A DNA stretch of 64,000 nt from Pseudoscleropodium purum (Eukaryota > Streptophyta > Bryopsida > Hypnales > Brachytheciaceae), in assembly GCA_963969395.1 (NCBI GenBank), contig OZ017797.1:13950001-14014000 (forward strand), read 5' to 3'. Positions 1-13,894 of this stretch are shown piece by piece (the stretch's first letter is position 1; each line of letters opens with the position of its first letter). A program made the translations under genes and the position numbers. The notes under the pieces are model-generated. The model did no database searches and was not told the origin of the DNA. It worked only from the letters and a program-made list of their open reading frames with translations.

Positions 1-795
1 GTAAATCAAATGTCTTTATGGGTATTTTTTTTTACTTCAATCAAAGCATGGGAACAAAAGTTGTGCCACAATAAGCCTAAAACATGCAAAGGCAAATAGC
101 CCAAAAATACAAAAAATACTTGAAATAATTGAATTATCATTTTATTTCTTGTAGACTATATGTTGTCTCCATGGAAAAATTTGATTCTTTCTGTTTGGAT
201 AAGTAATGTTAAAGCTAAGAAAATTCTTGTTTTGTGCCAAGCAAGCTTAGCAAATTCTTGAGAAAATAAAGTTTTGAATGATTTGGATTTGTTTTTTTAG
301 CTCAATTTTAACAATAAAAAAAAAACTAAACATGGTTTGGTTTGCCATTGGAATTAGTGTGTTTCAATTCCATCTTAGAGCTATTAACAATTTAGTTTTT
401 TCTTCTACCTTGTACCTTCTTTGACTTGACAATTTTTTAAAGAACAAAAATTACCAAGCATTTTTTGAATTTTTTTTTCAAATTCTCTACTCTTCAACAT
501 AAAAAAAAATCAATTTACAATTTGTAGTACAAAAATTTACCTAAAAGGATTTCAAGCCTTATTATCTAGTCATTCTAGGAACAAAAAAATTGTTTTCTTC
601 ACTTTAAATGCTTAGATCTTGTGATGGATGTAGTAAAAAAAAATTTATAATTCTTCAAGACATTTTCATACTTGTCTACACAAGGTCATATAGTTGGATA
701 TGCAAAGAAAAAAAATTCAATTATTTTGGTGTTTACATTGAAATGGCAATTTTGAGTAGTTTTGACAAAAAAAAATGGCCTTGGGACTTTAGGGG
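1..795 (+). mobile_element. TTAA-flanked MITE, right part, cut by window edge
   Basis: This AT-rich segment ends in TTTAGGGG followed by TTAA at 796-799, the same right terminus seen on the roughly 930-bp elements further along (for example 45905-46832). Its last 60 bases closely match the end of that copy, including the stretch reading ATGGCCTTGGGA just before the terminus. The left end lies outside the window or has decayed. There is no convincing coding sequence; the short open frame at 608-799 is a by-product of the repeat. Confidence 0.5.
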
Positions 796-853
796 TTAAT
801 AGGACTTGTCAAAATTGTATTTCTTGCATGGTTGTAATTTTATCTAGGCATTT

Positions 854-1183
854 TAGGGGGGCTTCACACATGAGCTGACCAAGTCAAGAGGCCGTGGGAG
901 TTCATGGCCAAACTTTGGGCAAGAGTCCAAAGAAATCGGCAATAAATGGTAAAATTCGACAAACTCTCGACTTTGTGGCGACCCAAACTTTGGTTGAGAG
1001 TCCGTTGCAAGATCATCACCATGTAGGAGTTGGGCTACCATGTAGGTAGTTTGGAGGGTGACAGACTTTGGATTGTGCCGCTTTGTATGAAGGATCGAGA
1101 GGCCAAAGTTGGGGTTTTCTAAAATCTGATTGATGGAGGCCAATAGACCCTTGACCTTTGGCCCATGTGTGAAGTTGCCTTTA
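854..1183. mobile_element. hAT-like MITE (about 330 bp)
   Basis: The two ends are inverted repeats. The left end reads TAGGGGGGCTTCACACATG and the right end, reverse-complemented, reads TAAAGGCAACTTCACACATG, so about 20 bp match imperfectly. The interior is much richer in G+C than its surroundings and carries repeated CCAAACTTTGG-like motifs in both orientations, typical of subterminal transposase-binding repeats. A TAGGG start is common in hAT elements, but I could not find a clean 8-bp target duplication, so the class is tentative. An open frame of 96 codons on the minus strand is a consequence of the composition. Confidence 0.45.
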
Positions 1184-4100
1184 GAGCTTTCTCCAAAGTG
1201 TATAGTTGTCCAATTGCCAAATTTTCCAAAGTTCTTTTTCTAAAATTAATCTCCTAATATTAAACCTAATATTTCTTCATATAATAATATAGAAATGGGT
1301 TTTTTAACACATATAAACATTAATTGGAAAGACTAGAATTTGTGTGCAATTTGTTTTCTATAGTCCAACATTGCAAACCTCTTATCAATGTTGCTCCTAT
1401 CTTATGCTAATTTCAACATGAAAATCTTTTTATAGAGGTAAACATGAAATTCTTTCCATAGAGGTAAATATAAAAATCAACTCATTCCATAACAATGCAT
1501 GCTTAGACTCACCAATCTTATATACAAGAGTATATCCGAGCTCACCTAAAAATTTCAACACACAAGCATGTTTAATGAATGAATGAATGCCTATTTAAGA
1601 TTTAAGATGCAAGATATCTTTGAAGAATTAGCAGCCTTGAGTTCCACACATGCATATTTTATAATAATCTAGATTACACTTTTATAATCTAGAGTGTACA
1701 ACCATCTAATACAACCACAAAAAGAATAGATCTAACTACAACTTTAGCTAACAATGCCTCTAAGCTTAATGCAACTTGTGCAAGATTGCACAACAAGAAG
1801 TCAAAAATTTCAAACAATACATATTGATGATCCAAACAAAAATGAAGGAAAGAAGAAAGCAATCCCTATAAGTTTCATGTCCATAGTAGAATTTGGTCAC
1901 CTATCATCCATTCAACTAAGTTCATAGTTCACATGTAATGGTTGCTTTAGCTCAAAATGTTGCCTTGAAAGAACTTCCAAAGACTATCATGGGAAGGTGC
2001 AATAGAGGTTCCCACATTTTCAAATTACTGCAATCCAAGAATCTTGAAAAGATTAGTTGAATAGGAATTGACAAAGCCAAAATATGATAAATTAATGCAT
2101 ATTAGTATGTCTTCAAAAACAAAGATGATGATCTTTCTTTTCTATCCCTATTAATACATTGAGATTGTAGAATATAGGACCAACTGCATTTTTGTGGTGC
2201 ACTCTTATGAATATGTTAGTTTCTAAGAGGGGGAGGTATACTACACCTAGGGTCAAATAGATTAGCCTTCAATCTGGCCCTAATTTTTCTATCCAACCCT
2301 TTGGCCAAATTCTAAGGCCGAATTGCCAATCCATGCGCTTTTGGATTTTCTCAATGCTTAATTATAAAAATATAAAAATATGCATGTTTACATGTCACTT
2401 CTTATTTTCACTATTTAAAATTTTATTTTATTTTATTTTATTTTTTCTTCTTGTTTATTCTATTTCAAAAATAAAAGAGAGAATATTTTTAATTAATTTT
2501 TTTTTCTCTTCATATTGTTTCTATTTGGAAAAAAAGAGGGATTTATTTGATTTCTTTTGAACCTTTTCCTTTTTCTTGACCAGCTAAAATTAGAGTTGAG
2601 GCCTTCAGCTGAAGTAGTTGTCATTTATTTTCATGAGAATTTCAAAAATTTTGAAAAACAAATAATTTTGGTCATGTTACTATAGGGATTTGAAAATAAT
2701 CACACGACTAAATACACAATTTGAGAATACATCTCATTTTTTATTTCTTTTCAAATCTATATTTTAAATTCTATTTTTTTTTAATGTGAAGTTTTTTATT
2801 ATGAGAACTTGAGTAAATTCAATGGTAAATGTAAATTAGGTTTTACTAGATATGTTTGTTTTGGGTACGATAATCTTTCTTTTTCATATTTTTTTTCCAA
2901 ATATTTGTCATTAGAATTAGTAAATTCACATGTCATACTATAGATGTCAAAGTCTCTAGCATAATTTCAACAATGAATCCCATTTACTAATTTGTGTTTG
3001 ACAAAAAATGTACCAAAAAATTGTACTAAAAAAAATTATTTTTAACTTAATAAACATCTCATGTAAATAGTACAAATCAATGAATGGAACCAAATGAAAA
3101 GTTCATGTTGAGACAAACAGAACAAGAAATGTACCGATTATTATTATTATTAAGTATGTACCAAATATGCATCTCATGTTACTATATAAAAATAGTAGTA
3201 GAATTGTTAATATAAGTATTTAACATATTTAATTTTTTTTCAGTTCTATTTATTTTGAATTTTTTTAATATTATTCTCTTCTTCTTTTCTTTAAATGAAA
3301 ATTTATTTTTTTCAATTAAAGAAAAATTTTATGAAGTTAAAATAAATTGAGATTTATTAGAAAATTGAGGATATAACTGGGAATTAAGGATCATATGTTC
3401 CTTGGAGTCTTGGTCCCAAACTCTCCCACCACCTACACCCTTTGAAATTTTTAGACAAAAGAATGTAGAGTTAGGTACACTTCATTTACAAATTCTTGAT
3501 TGTGGCAATGATGCACAAAAAAGTTTATGAACTTGGCAAAGTTGTATCATGCTCAAAAACATTCCGATTTTCAAACTAGAAATTGCAATGGGATCCTAGT
3601 GGTGGCAGTTTAGGTTTTTGAGTGGTATTCAACCCAAATTTCTTTCACTTTGTCAAAATAGTGGAAATGGTAAAACAAGGCATTCCTAGTAATTCTGCAA
3701 TTCGTCTAGATTCATCCTAGCATGTCTCATTTCTATGATCAAATCCCTCTCATGATTGCTCAACATTTGTGTTCGCATGATAATTTGTAGATTGCAATGA
3801 AGTACATGAGAATTGAAAAAAAAATTGAAAAAATTGAAAATTAGTTGTAGAATTAGACTAAGGAGGAAAACATAGATATAAACTCATCAGGTGTGGATTT
3901 GAAAAAGCCTAAGCGCAATCGGGCAAGTATAAGTCCCCCCTTCTAAATCGGCCAAAATTGAAATAGAATCAACGATGGGTGCTTCATATGGAAAATCGTA
4001 TGAGGCACAATGAATTGGGAGAATGTGGGGCAAGGGAGTGATGCAAAATTGCAATTACCTCGGAAAGAAGTAGTTGAGTGCAAAGAGCCATGAACATTGC

Positions 4101-4309
4101 AAAGAGCTAGTCCAGAAGTGAAGCTCTGAGGGAGTGCAATTGTGATGGAAAATCAAGTGGTGGTGTCACCATTTGAGGGAGTAAAATTTGGACAACAAAA
4201 GGCACCTCCACCAGTGGTGTCAAATGGAAAAAGATTTGAAAACCATGGAGAAGCAAGGAAGGTGAAGGCCCATAATTCATAAATGAAGTGTACCTTACTG
4301 AACAAGTAG
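1184..4309. other. AT-rich intergenic DNA, no gene seen
   Basis: Long A/T runs, no extended open frame and no recognisable protein similarity. Around 3840-4310 the composition is slightly less extreme, but only a 69-codon minus-strand frame is present and I do not recognise it. I see no complete mobile element with paired ends in this stretch. Confidence 0.6.
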
Positions 4310-5170
4310 GGTCCAATAAACTTACAAACTACCTTTTTGAGTCTTTCAAAGACTTTTATCTTAATATGGAATAAAATTGATGTTTTTATCTTGTATAATT
4401 ATGACCCAACTCCAGTGAAGCATACCAAATCTCAATTCAAAAAAGGATAAATTTCATTTTTGGTGAATTTTTAAAGTTGATTTTTTTAATTTTACATAAT
4501 ATTTTATTGAAAACAATTGGTGATGAATTTTTTAATTTGATTACATGGATACATAGGGAACTCAAAATTATCCATATGCACATCTTTCATATTAAAAAAT
4601 GTCCTTTTAAGTAACAAAAATATGATCAATGAAGAGTTCAATGAAAAGTGTCATATAACCAAACTTTGAAGAAATGAATATCTCTATATTTTAACTTGAT
4701 TTTGGCAAAGTAATTGTACCATCACGCTCAAATGTAAGAAACTAGTTATTATGTAAAGGAGAAATAGAAAAATCTAATTACAATAAAGAGATGTCTATTT
4801 TACAAAATTTAAATATGGTCATCCAACATTGAAATCTCTATAGATGAAATTTTGAAGCTTTTTTGGAGATCTATGTCAAAAGGAAAGATGTGCATATGGA
4901 TGCTTCCTACATTTCCTTACAATCAAATATAAAAAATTCATCACCAATTGTTTTTGATAAAATATCATGTAAAACCATAAAAATGAACTTTAAAAATTCA
5001 CCAAAAATAGAATTTTTGCTTTTTTGAAATAGAAATTTGATATGTCGGATTGGGATTGCATAAGGATGCAATGATAATTATCCTTACCAAAATATACCAA
5101 TCAAACTCCACATTCTACAAAAAAATTGAATGACTTAAAAAGGCACTTTGTAAGTTTATTAAACTTGACC
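4310..5170. mobile_element. foldback (long inverted repeat) element
   Basis: The two halves are approximate reverse complements. The left arm starts near AATAAACTTACAAACTACC (4315 on) and runs to about 4640; the right arm runs from about 4850 to GGCACTTTGTAAGTTTATT (5142-5160). Matching blocks occur in mirrored order, including TTGGTGAATTTTTAAAGTT against its partner near 4985 and CCATATGCACATCTTTC against its partner near 4885. A transcript crossing it would fold into a long hairpin. No coding content is visible and the superfamily is unknown. Confidence 0.7.
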
Positions 5171-8100
5171 TGTATATAATTTGAAACAAACATTTTCTCA
5201 TCTTGCTATTCCATTTGTACCAAAAGATTTTAAATTAAAAAATCCAAGAAATACCTATTGAATCTGTCCAATTCCTGAGAGAAAAAAATTGACCTTGCTG
5301 CAAGAGGTAGAATGTACATAAAAAGAGGCCTTATATTGGTAAACAATGGAAATTTATACAATCCAATGGAGGATTCCAATATGGCCCCAACCCGGCCCTA
5401 GATATTAGTTTGGGCCCCAAAAAACATCGTTCCAATTGCTCTTTTTTGGCCAGAAGGTTTGGCACCAAAACCATGCCATCTAAGGTGACACGTGTTGTAG
5501 TTCAATCCGGACCCAAGTATAAATGCCTTAGGCTAGAATTGGAGAAACAAAGTGATCCTATTGGTTTAAACTTGGAAAATTCCAACTGGCCTTCAATCCT
5601 ACCCCATCTATAAATCGGCCCTAAGAACCACCATTCCATTAGTAAGCTTGCTTTCTATAGAACTAATGTGCCAATTGCCATTGCCACAACTGCTATTATA
5701 TCATTTGTAATTTCCATAGAAGTAATGGCTAATTATTAAATCCCTTTTATGTCCATATAATAATTCTTCATATAGGACAAATTATGTGTTGCATTGACAT
5801 TTAATATCATGTGTTCTATCAATTTTTGCATTATATTTGAAGAATAATCATATATATTGAACACCTGCCCCCCCCCCCCCCCCCGCCCCCCTCCCCCCTT
5901 CTTTTAGACAATACAAAGGCATTTTTGTCAAACTAAAAAGTCACATGATTTCAATTGCAAATAGACAAAACAAAAAATAGAAGTTAAATTTAAAAAATAA
6001 AATTTTAAATGAAAGAAAAATAAATAAATAAAATTATCGACATGATGTTGTAGCCACCAAAGATTTCTCTAGCTCATTGACCTAGGGGCATAATGACCCA
6101 ATTGCTCTTCATAACTAATCTTCTAACCTCTTGGGCCTATTAATTAACATTTCAAAATTCCATATCTTTCACCTTGTTACTTGTTAGTCGGAACGGTGTA
6201 AAACATGATTTGCGCACACATCCTCTCAGAGAACTTTTAGATGGCACAAAGGGTGCCCCCTTTAGCCCTATGATTTTGGAAATCCAAACATACATCAAAA
6301 ACACCTAAAACAAAAACAAAACAAATGTTTTGTCTTAACAGTATGATAGAATACTTCACTTATAGTATATACTATATAATTTTATTTAGTGATAGGCAAG
6401 TTATCCTTCATTTTGTTTCATCCAAAATAAGAACACCTAAATGCATCTAAGTGACAAAATGACATGGTTCCTTTTGTTGCATTGTACAAGCATGTGGGTA
6501 CTTGAAAGGATATTTTGTATTCTCCTAGTACATATTTCTTGAAATAAGTGATGAATTTTTAAAGTGTTGAAAATAGGTATACCTAAAATCAACTATATGT
6601 ATAGAAGGTGTATATCATAAACAAGAATGTCAATAAGACAGTTTTACAAAAATGTCACAATTAGGCAAATGTAAGAAGGCACATGTAAGAAGGCACACAC
6701 TTTTCTATTGATTCTAATAGTTAAAAAAAAAATATTATAGTTATTTCACTACACCATAAATTCAGTTTTGTATGGGTTGCATTGTTTGTCATCAAGTAAT
6801 AATATTCATCCTTTGTATTCTTGTAGGACAAAATTGGGACAAGTATTAATGAAAATAGACAAGTGGACCAAATATGTGATGCTTCAATAGTTTGTAAGAA
6901 TATTTATATTAAATTTCATGATGAATAGTTTGCAAATATATTTAATTGCCATCCATTGTATATATGAAAAATAATGTCATGATTTTGTCCACACAATTTT
7001 TCAATTCATCCATTCCTGATAAATTCAATAATATCCAAATAATTCAACAAAATCCCACAACTTGATGAAACCTTCTCTATATTGTTGCATTGCAACGAAC
7101 TTTATTCTAGTATAAATTAGACAAAATATCTAGATGTCTTGAACCATGTTCCATTTGATTTCATTGATTGTGATTTAACAATAGATCTAGGAAATTGACA
7201 ACGGAATGTAGGGAGCTTTACAAATTTTCAAATTACATTTTGAATTGGCTTGTTTTTGTAAATATCATATTTTTTTTGAAATAACTATTGTGACATTTAG
7301 GTGTGCATCATAGACCATGGTGCACGCCAAAGAAAATGATGTAAAATTATTAAAAGAAATTTTAATTGCTTATGAAACTTTGGAACATTATACTAGTATA
7401 AATATGGTATGTCTAGACCAAATAAATTACCACAAGGAGGTCCACAATTGCTTTAATTTGTCATGTAAATATCCTTGTAAGGTAGGATTATCCAAAATTG
7501 ACTCCAACTAATTTTGATTCCTATCATTGAATCTAATTTGGATATCTATATTTTGATCCAATTTCAATCTTTATAATTGAATCCTATTTCAATCCATAAG
7601 GTTGGATCTTATTTCACTCTATTGAATCTATTCTATCCTAATGTACTAAAAGCTACATTCAACTCATATAAAGACACATTGAGTATAAAATGATGGATTG
7701 AAAAGATTGGAATTAGACTACAAAATGACAATTTCATGAATTAGAATTTTATAGAAGGAATGATGATAATAATATACATGGTAGAGGATTCCATGAATTT
7801 CTTACAATCTTGAGAGATGCTTTTGGATTATCATTTTAACAGAGTTGGAAATTATGTGAACTTAAATAACATCCCTGAAGACAAGAATAATCCACCATGT
7901 GGTCTACTCCGCAAAACTACATGCTTTACCTTTGACCACCTATAAAACATACATAAGAATGAATTGAACAAAATACATGTGGGATATTCCTTTATTTTTA
8001 CTATTCTTTCAAATGCAATTCTTTAAAAAAAAATATAATCAATCTAATATGTGAATTGACTAGAAACATCAAACTAATTTAAACGCATTTATAAAATTAA

Positions 8101-8254
8101 GCAATATAGAGTCTATTATGTAACATGTATATAATTTATGTATCACTCATCTTTGCTCTATGAGCTTTGATGAAGGACTCCGAATGAACAAACTTTTTTA
8201 GGTAAAGTAGGACGTTCATAAAGCGCTTATGCTTTCAAATGTCCTACTCCTATA
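5171..8254. other. AT-rich intergenic DNA with one poly-C tract
   Basis: No gene-like frame beyond about 67 codons. A patch at 5380-5640 is less AT-rich and has scattered GGCCC motifs, but I see no paired ends. A homopolymeric C run lies at 5868-5884. Otherwise nothing recognisable. Confidence 0.55.
5868..5898 (+). repeat. poly-C / C-rich simple repeat
   Basis: A run of 17 cytosines followed by GCCCCCCTCCCCCC. The exact length is likely unreliable in assemblies because homopolymers slip. Confidence 0.9.
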
Positions 8255-9190
8255 ATGTACATTTTAGGAAGTGGACACTTTTAGTGACCCTTGCATATCA
8301 ACTTCAAAAATTCGTAACTAATTACAAGAAGCTCCAAAAAAATATGAAACAACTTGGGTTTGATGCCAATTCCATTTTTCTTTCAAGGAAAATTGACTTG
8401 AAAAATATTTCAAGAAGTCTCACTTCCCGCAACTCCAATGAACCCTTAAAACAACACTAAGATCCAAAAACATTCAATCCAAAATGACTTGATTGTTTCA
8501 TTGTAGAAACAAAGAATGCACCAATTGGTCCAATAATCACAACTTTTTGATGACTACCTTGGTCATGTGGGGTTGCATCCTTTTGAGGGTTAATTTTGAG
8601 CTTTTTCAATGGATGCTTTATGGACCTCCTACCTTACACAGATTCCTAAAAAGAAATCCGAGTTTTAATTACAAGGGGTCATCCTCCTCCATTCCTATTT
8701 CCTACCTTTCTTCTCCCCCTAGAAAATGAGTCGCCTGAGTCGCCTGAGAAGCCGCAGTTGTTGCTTGTGGGCAACCTCATGCGCTGGTAATGCGTGCCAT
8801 AACAGAAGCGTGCTTCACATGTCTGGGACTTTGGGCAGCACACCTTCCTGTAAAGGCAAGCTAAGCTCACGTTACTCGCCATGAAGATCCAAGCGCACAG
8901 ATGCCCCAGCATGGAGTCCTGGACAAATTGGTCTAAAGAAAAAACGAAAGGGAGGAGGTCCATAAAGCGCCCACTACAAAGCTGGAAAATTAATTGGGGT
9001 TGGGGTTGGGGTTGGGGGAGGGGAGGCTTCTTGAAATGTTTTCTTTTGTCAATTTTCCTTGAAAGAAAAATGGAATTGGCATCCAACCATAGTAATTTCG
9101 TATTTTTTTTGAGCTTTGTGGAATTAGTAATGAATTTTTGAAGTTGAAACATAGAGGTCTCTAAAAGCGTCCACCTCCTAAAATGTGCAC
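8255..9190. repeat. composite inverted repeat with GC-richer core
   Basis: The left arm (about 8255-8425) and right arm (about 9025-9190) are reverse complements at roughly 75-80% by eye. Matching blocks include AATTCCATTTTTCTTTCAAG against its partner near 9060-9080 and CATTTTAGGAAGTGGAC against its partner near 9165. The core holds a segment at 8430-8620 with a homologue at 54760-54920 (shared block AGAAACAAAGAATG) and an unrelated GC-rich patch at 8690-9020 containing a short GGGGTT repeat at about 8997-9018. Open frames of 86 and 157 codons cross the core, but they run through the repeat arms and look like no known protein. Confidence 0.55.
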
Positions 9191-9779
9191 TATTGGTTCA
9201 TCATTGGTACAATGAGAGAGAAAAATGTACAAATAGTGTAAATTTTGAGAGGTGGTCATTTTTAGAGCTCGAGTGTATGGACCTCCCACCTTAATGCTAT
9301 GAGCTTGTCAAGGAAGGGTGAGATTTTTTTTTTAAATTTCACTTGTCATAGATGTAAAATCATCCCCCTATTTGGGGCCATCAATTTTGTATTTCATAAC
9401 TTTTGTAAACTCATTTGGGGTTGACGAATCCAAATATGAATTCAAAATTTTCAAATTTTAAATAATTTTTTCCTATTTTTTTCTAAAGGTAAAAATTTGG
9501 AATGAAGCTCCAAATTTTTACCCTCTTGAAAAAGGCTCAAAGCACTAATATATTGGAGTCCTTTATAGACTTACAAAAAGGTCTTACTGCGGCAAGGACA
9601 ATTATGTCCTAGCAAATATAAAGAAGTTAGTTCAAACTTTAATGGTTGGCATGAAATAAGGGTCTATTCATTTTAGATCCCACAAATAATCTCAAAGACT
9701 AGTGACTCCAAAATTATCTTACTCAAGATTTGGGATGATAGTTTTTCAATTATAAACTTCTACCCTTTGGAGATAAAGT

Positions 9780-10369
9780 AGGAGACTAGGAGGTGCACAA
9801 CTTTTATCCATAACTTTTTATTGGAGACTCAAAATCACAAACGGATTTTTGGAGGTGAAATTTATTTTGAATTTACAACTTTTTTTAGTTCCAAGTTTTT
9901 TGAAAAAATGTGTTCTACTATGACTAAATGACCTATAAAGTCCGCTGAAAATACAAAACACATGAAAAAACAATGAAAAAAATAAATATATAAAATTTTA
10001 GTTCTTATGTGGTCACTTAAATATATAGGTGGTTTAGTGGTTGGAACCTTGGACCTTCAAACATGAGGTTCCAAGGTTTGAATCCCCTTGGAGACACCTG
10101 TGTGCATGGCAGGTGGCCTAGTTGGCCCTGCTTGCATGGCCAGCCGCCTAGGTGGCTACCCATGTAGAAAAAAAATTATTTTAAACGAGCATCGCCCAAT
10201 TTTTAAAATTTTTTTAATTTAATTTAATTTTTTTATTTGTTCAAAACAACAAAAAAAGTCAACACATTTTAGTTTGATTTTGTCCAAAACAACACCTCTA
10301 AAATGACTAAATCATTCAACAGATTTGAGTTGAAATTTTGTTGTTTTGGTCATGAATTTTCTAGTAGTA
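9780..10369 (+). mobile_element. CACTA-like element, 5'-truncated copy
   Basis: The right end reads TTTTGGTCATGAATTTTCTAGTAGTA; its reverse complement begins (T)ACTACTAGAAAA, a CACTA-type terminus with the final base changed. Inside are TTGTTTTGG subterminal repeats, a 73-bp tRNA-like segment (10027-10099) and a block near 9820-9950 that matches, in reverse, 28490-28640. The same order of blocks occurs in reverse in 26447-28891 and in 34315-40824, so this is one family. No left terminus is visible. Confidence 0.55.
10027..10099 (+). other. tRNA-like segment inside CACTA-like element
   Basis: A 73-nt stretch has a box-A-like GGTTTAGTGGTTGG (10030 on) and a box-B-like GGTTTGAATCC (10075 on), at the spacing found in tRNA genes. 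The outermost five bases, AGGTG and CACCT, can pair as an acceptor stem, and a five-pair arm with a 7-nt loop can be drawn in the middle. The loop lacks the usual T33, so this is not a functional tRNA gene as it stands. Related segments lie at 28313-28385 (minus strand) and 35052-35112 in the sister elements. Confidence 0.4.
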
Positions 10370-12169
10370 TTAGAAATCTACACCAATCCTTTCAATATAA
10401 CAAATAAAAGTACAAAATGGCAAGTACAAAAGTCTTATTTAGATGGTTGTTAGAGGAATATACTTTCTTATGTGTGCGTAATGTATGTGAATTAGTGTAA
10501 ATGACTTTGTAGCTAGAAGCTAGGTAAGCTTTGTGAGCACAAAATAGGAAACAAGTTTATACTTTACAATCTAGAACTTATGAAACTCATTGAAAATATA
10601 TATATAGAATTTTATCCTCTTTGCCACAAGATAGTCAATCCAATGTCAAAAAGTCACCCTATTCTTGGTCCCTAGTCATAAGTGCTACTATGTGAGCTTT
10701 GGATTGTGAGCATAGGAGTATATAGACCTATGTTGTAGGTGTCTATATTATAAAAACCTTCCATGATTATAGGGTATGTATGTTATTAAATACACCTATT
10801 ATTATAGGTGTTTATACTATAAGCACCTTCAATGGTTGTAAGATATCTACTTATACATAGGGTCAAGGTTCATACACTCACATTTCCATGCTCACATGCT
10901 AGCATCATTGCAATCACATTAGGTTGTCTTCTTTGTAAATTGAGGTTGAGGTCCTATCCATGTCAAAAGAAAATGTCAATTACATCCAAAGTGGTACAAA
11001 AATATTTTTGATCCCACCTTTTATGCAAAAGTGGGACCTAAACCTTGATATAGGAAGAATTTTAATAAACTATTATATTGTCAATGTTTGGACCAACCGT
11101 TGACGGATGATATTTTCTTTTGGTAGTTGCATTTATGAATGACAACCTCTTGGATAGGAGCCATATTGGACAAATGGTTCCGAGGTGGACATGTGGATGA
11201 TCTTGTGAAGACTTAAAAGAGTCTTGGGCATTTAGGAGTTAAGATCTATTTCATCCAAACTATCTTAAGGTAAAAACTTGTAAAAAATGAACAAAAAAAT
11301 GAATTAATTCTTAAATGACCAAACAACCTACTTTGGTCTTTTTGAAAACTTGGACCACCTTTGTTGACTTTTGTAAAACGTGGACATTTGGTTGGAATTT
11401 TCCATAGCGTGCAATTTTTAGTTCGAAGTGTTGATTTCAAAATATTAGACTTTTGGGTGTGTATCAAAATGCTTAATTGGTTATATTGGCAACCTAGTTG
11501 GAATTAGATTTATACTAAGGTAGGCATGTTATCAATTTGAATCGTCATGTGAATTGGACATTCAAGATTGTGATGCTTTTTTACCAAGTTGGATTTGAAA
11601 GGATGTTTGCTATTCAACCTTCTTCTATGTTGGTTGTCTTTTATTTACTACAAGAAAAGCTAGTACAATTCCAAGCTCAAATTGGTTGTGTCTTCAAGAA
11701 TTTTTTATGTTTTATGTTGTTGTAATGTGAGAGATTTGTAGTGAGAGTATAATGCTAAGTAGATGAGAATTATGAGTTGTGTGGAGTGCTGGATAGGAAG
11801 GAAATGAAGAACATTATCAATCTTGTGGTCATGTTGAAGATTAGTTGAAACTAAAGATACTTCGAAACCTTGTTGGATTGTGTATAGAATTGAATATGTA
11901 AATGCAAAGCAGTTGTATAATGAAATGCAATGATGGTCAAATTAGATATGTTAAATTTGTAGATGCGTTGTAAAGTGAATTGTTATGTAGAAGAGCCTAA
12001 TTGGATTTTATTTGTTGAATGTGTGTATATCCTTGGATAGTTGGATTGTATTATTGAATTTGGAATTGAATCTATTAAAATAGAATTATCCTACTTGACT
12101 GTCTCCCTTGAAATGAACTTATTATACTAAAGAATAATTTACAAGTAGGTAATTATTTTTCCTTCTATA
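10370..12169. other. AT-rich intergenic DNA
   Basis: No protein-like frame longer than 73 codons. At 11226-11240 there is a TTTAGGAGTTAA motif resembling the right terminus of the TTAA-flanked MITEs, suggesting a decayed copy to its left, but I could not find its partner end. Nothing else recognised. Confidence 0.5.
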
Positions 12170-13894
12170 ACTTCATAATTTGAAGTTTTTTCATGAAATT
12201 TTAGGATGGATACTACTCATTAAATCTATGTCCAAAGCTTTGTTTAATGTCATTCCAAAAAATATTCCAAAAGTTAGAAGTTTAAAAAAATTTCAATGTC
12301 AAATTAAGAAGCAAAAACTACATTTATTATTTTTTTGGAATTGTATAAATTGATACCTACTCAAACATTTGAACAATTCAATTTTGAACAATGAAGTGAA
12401 AGTTATGAGGATTTTTATTTTGTGGACAATGGGAGTAGAGAAAATATATAAAGTTGTTTTTTCTTTCAATTTTGAAAATTTTCAAATAAAAATGAAGGAT
12501 TTAAATTTCTACTTAGAACACTCTCACCATTGGGTTTAATAATTTTCAAATTCTTGTAAAAGTTATTAGCATATTAATTTTTTCTTTCATTCAATATCAC
12601 CTTCCATATTACAATTTTTTTAAAGATGAATATGAAAGTATTTTTGGTTAAATTTTTTCAACCCATTTTACAATGTATTGATTAAATGCACAAGTTATAG
12701 GATATACACATTTTTTTTTAAATGTTGAAAGACAAAACTTTACCTTTTGGAAGGACTAGAAAAGCCTATATTTTGAAGTTTGGGCACATTGAATTTGCAA
12801 TTGGTGGGGATATTCATTCTAAAATTTTAAAACAATTATTTGAAAAAGTTAACCAAAAGATCCTACAATTGAATTTGTTAAAAAAAACAAATATTGATGA
12901 AGATTTTGACCTTGCTTTGGGCACAAGTATTTTGAAACAGTTTTGGACCTTTAAACATGTTGGTCCTTTAGGAGTTAACATAGTAAAACTAAGATAATCT
13001 TCTAATTTGCATTGTGACTATAATCAATAATACTAAGCAATTTTTGTTGTATTTTTTGTATTTTATCCTTTAAATTCCATTAACAACAACATCATAAGAT
13101 TCTCTTTAATGGAAAAAATCAATGTAATTATTTTGATGAACAAACTCATCTAGTCAATTTGTTTAATAAATTGTTGCAAGTAATACTTCTCAATTTTTTT
13201 TATCCCCTTAGCCTTGAACATGTGGTTTTTTCTCATAACTTTTGCGACATATGTTTATTTTCTATAAAATTTAAAATGAAGGTACATGTAGTGGTCGTAG
13301 ACATTAAGTAATTTTTTTTCCAATTTTTAAAAATTAATTGAGTATTTTTAAATTGTCCCAATTGGAGGTCTACCTTGGCCATTTGGAGGGGGTAGTGTTG
13401 TTTCCAACTTAGAATGCAAATTTAAAGGTCAAAATTGGGATACATAGACTTCTACTAATAATGCACAAGCATAGAAAGACATTTTTCTAAAAATAGTAAA
13501 TTTTCCACCTTCCACATGTGCTCAAAGTACACTACTTTTGTACTCAAGCATAGAACACAATTTTTTTCTCCAAAGATGCAAATGGTTGAAAAGAACCATT
13601 TTCAAGTTAGAAAAATGGCTTATTTTATTGAATTTTTTTGAATTTTTTTGAATTTTCTTACTACTTTTTAAAAACAAGAATCCAAAACATCTTTTTTTTT
13701 ATATTTTCTATCATTCTTTATTTGTGCATAACTTTTAGAGATAAATTTTTCTAGGCTTAAATTTTCACACATACTATGTTGAATGCTTTACAAATTAGTT
13801 GTATTTTATTTCATTAAATTTTTTTTAAATAAGCCATTTGGATAAATGGATAGCAAAGGCCAACCAAAAATGACAAATGAAACTCTAGTACATC

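Noticed and set aside
790..800. TTTAGGG motifs across the window as interstitial telomere repeats
   Set aside because: They occur singly and always next to TTAA at MITE ends, never in tandem, so they are transposon termini and not telomeric DNA.
10027..10099. A functional tRNA gene
   Set aside because: The A and B boxes are approximate, the anticodon loop lacks T33, and related segments lie inside transposons in the other two copies.
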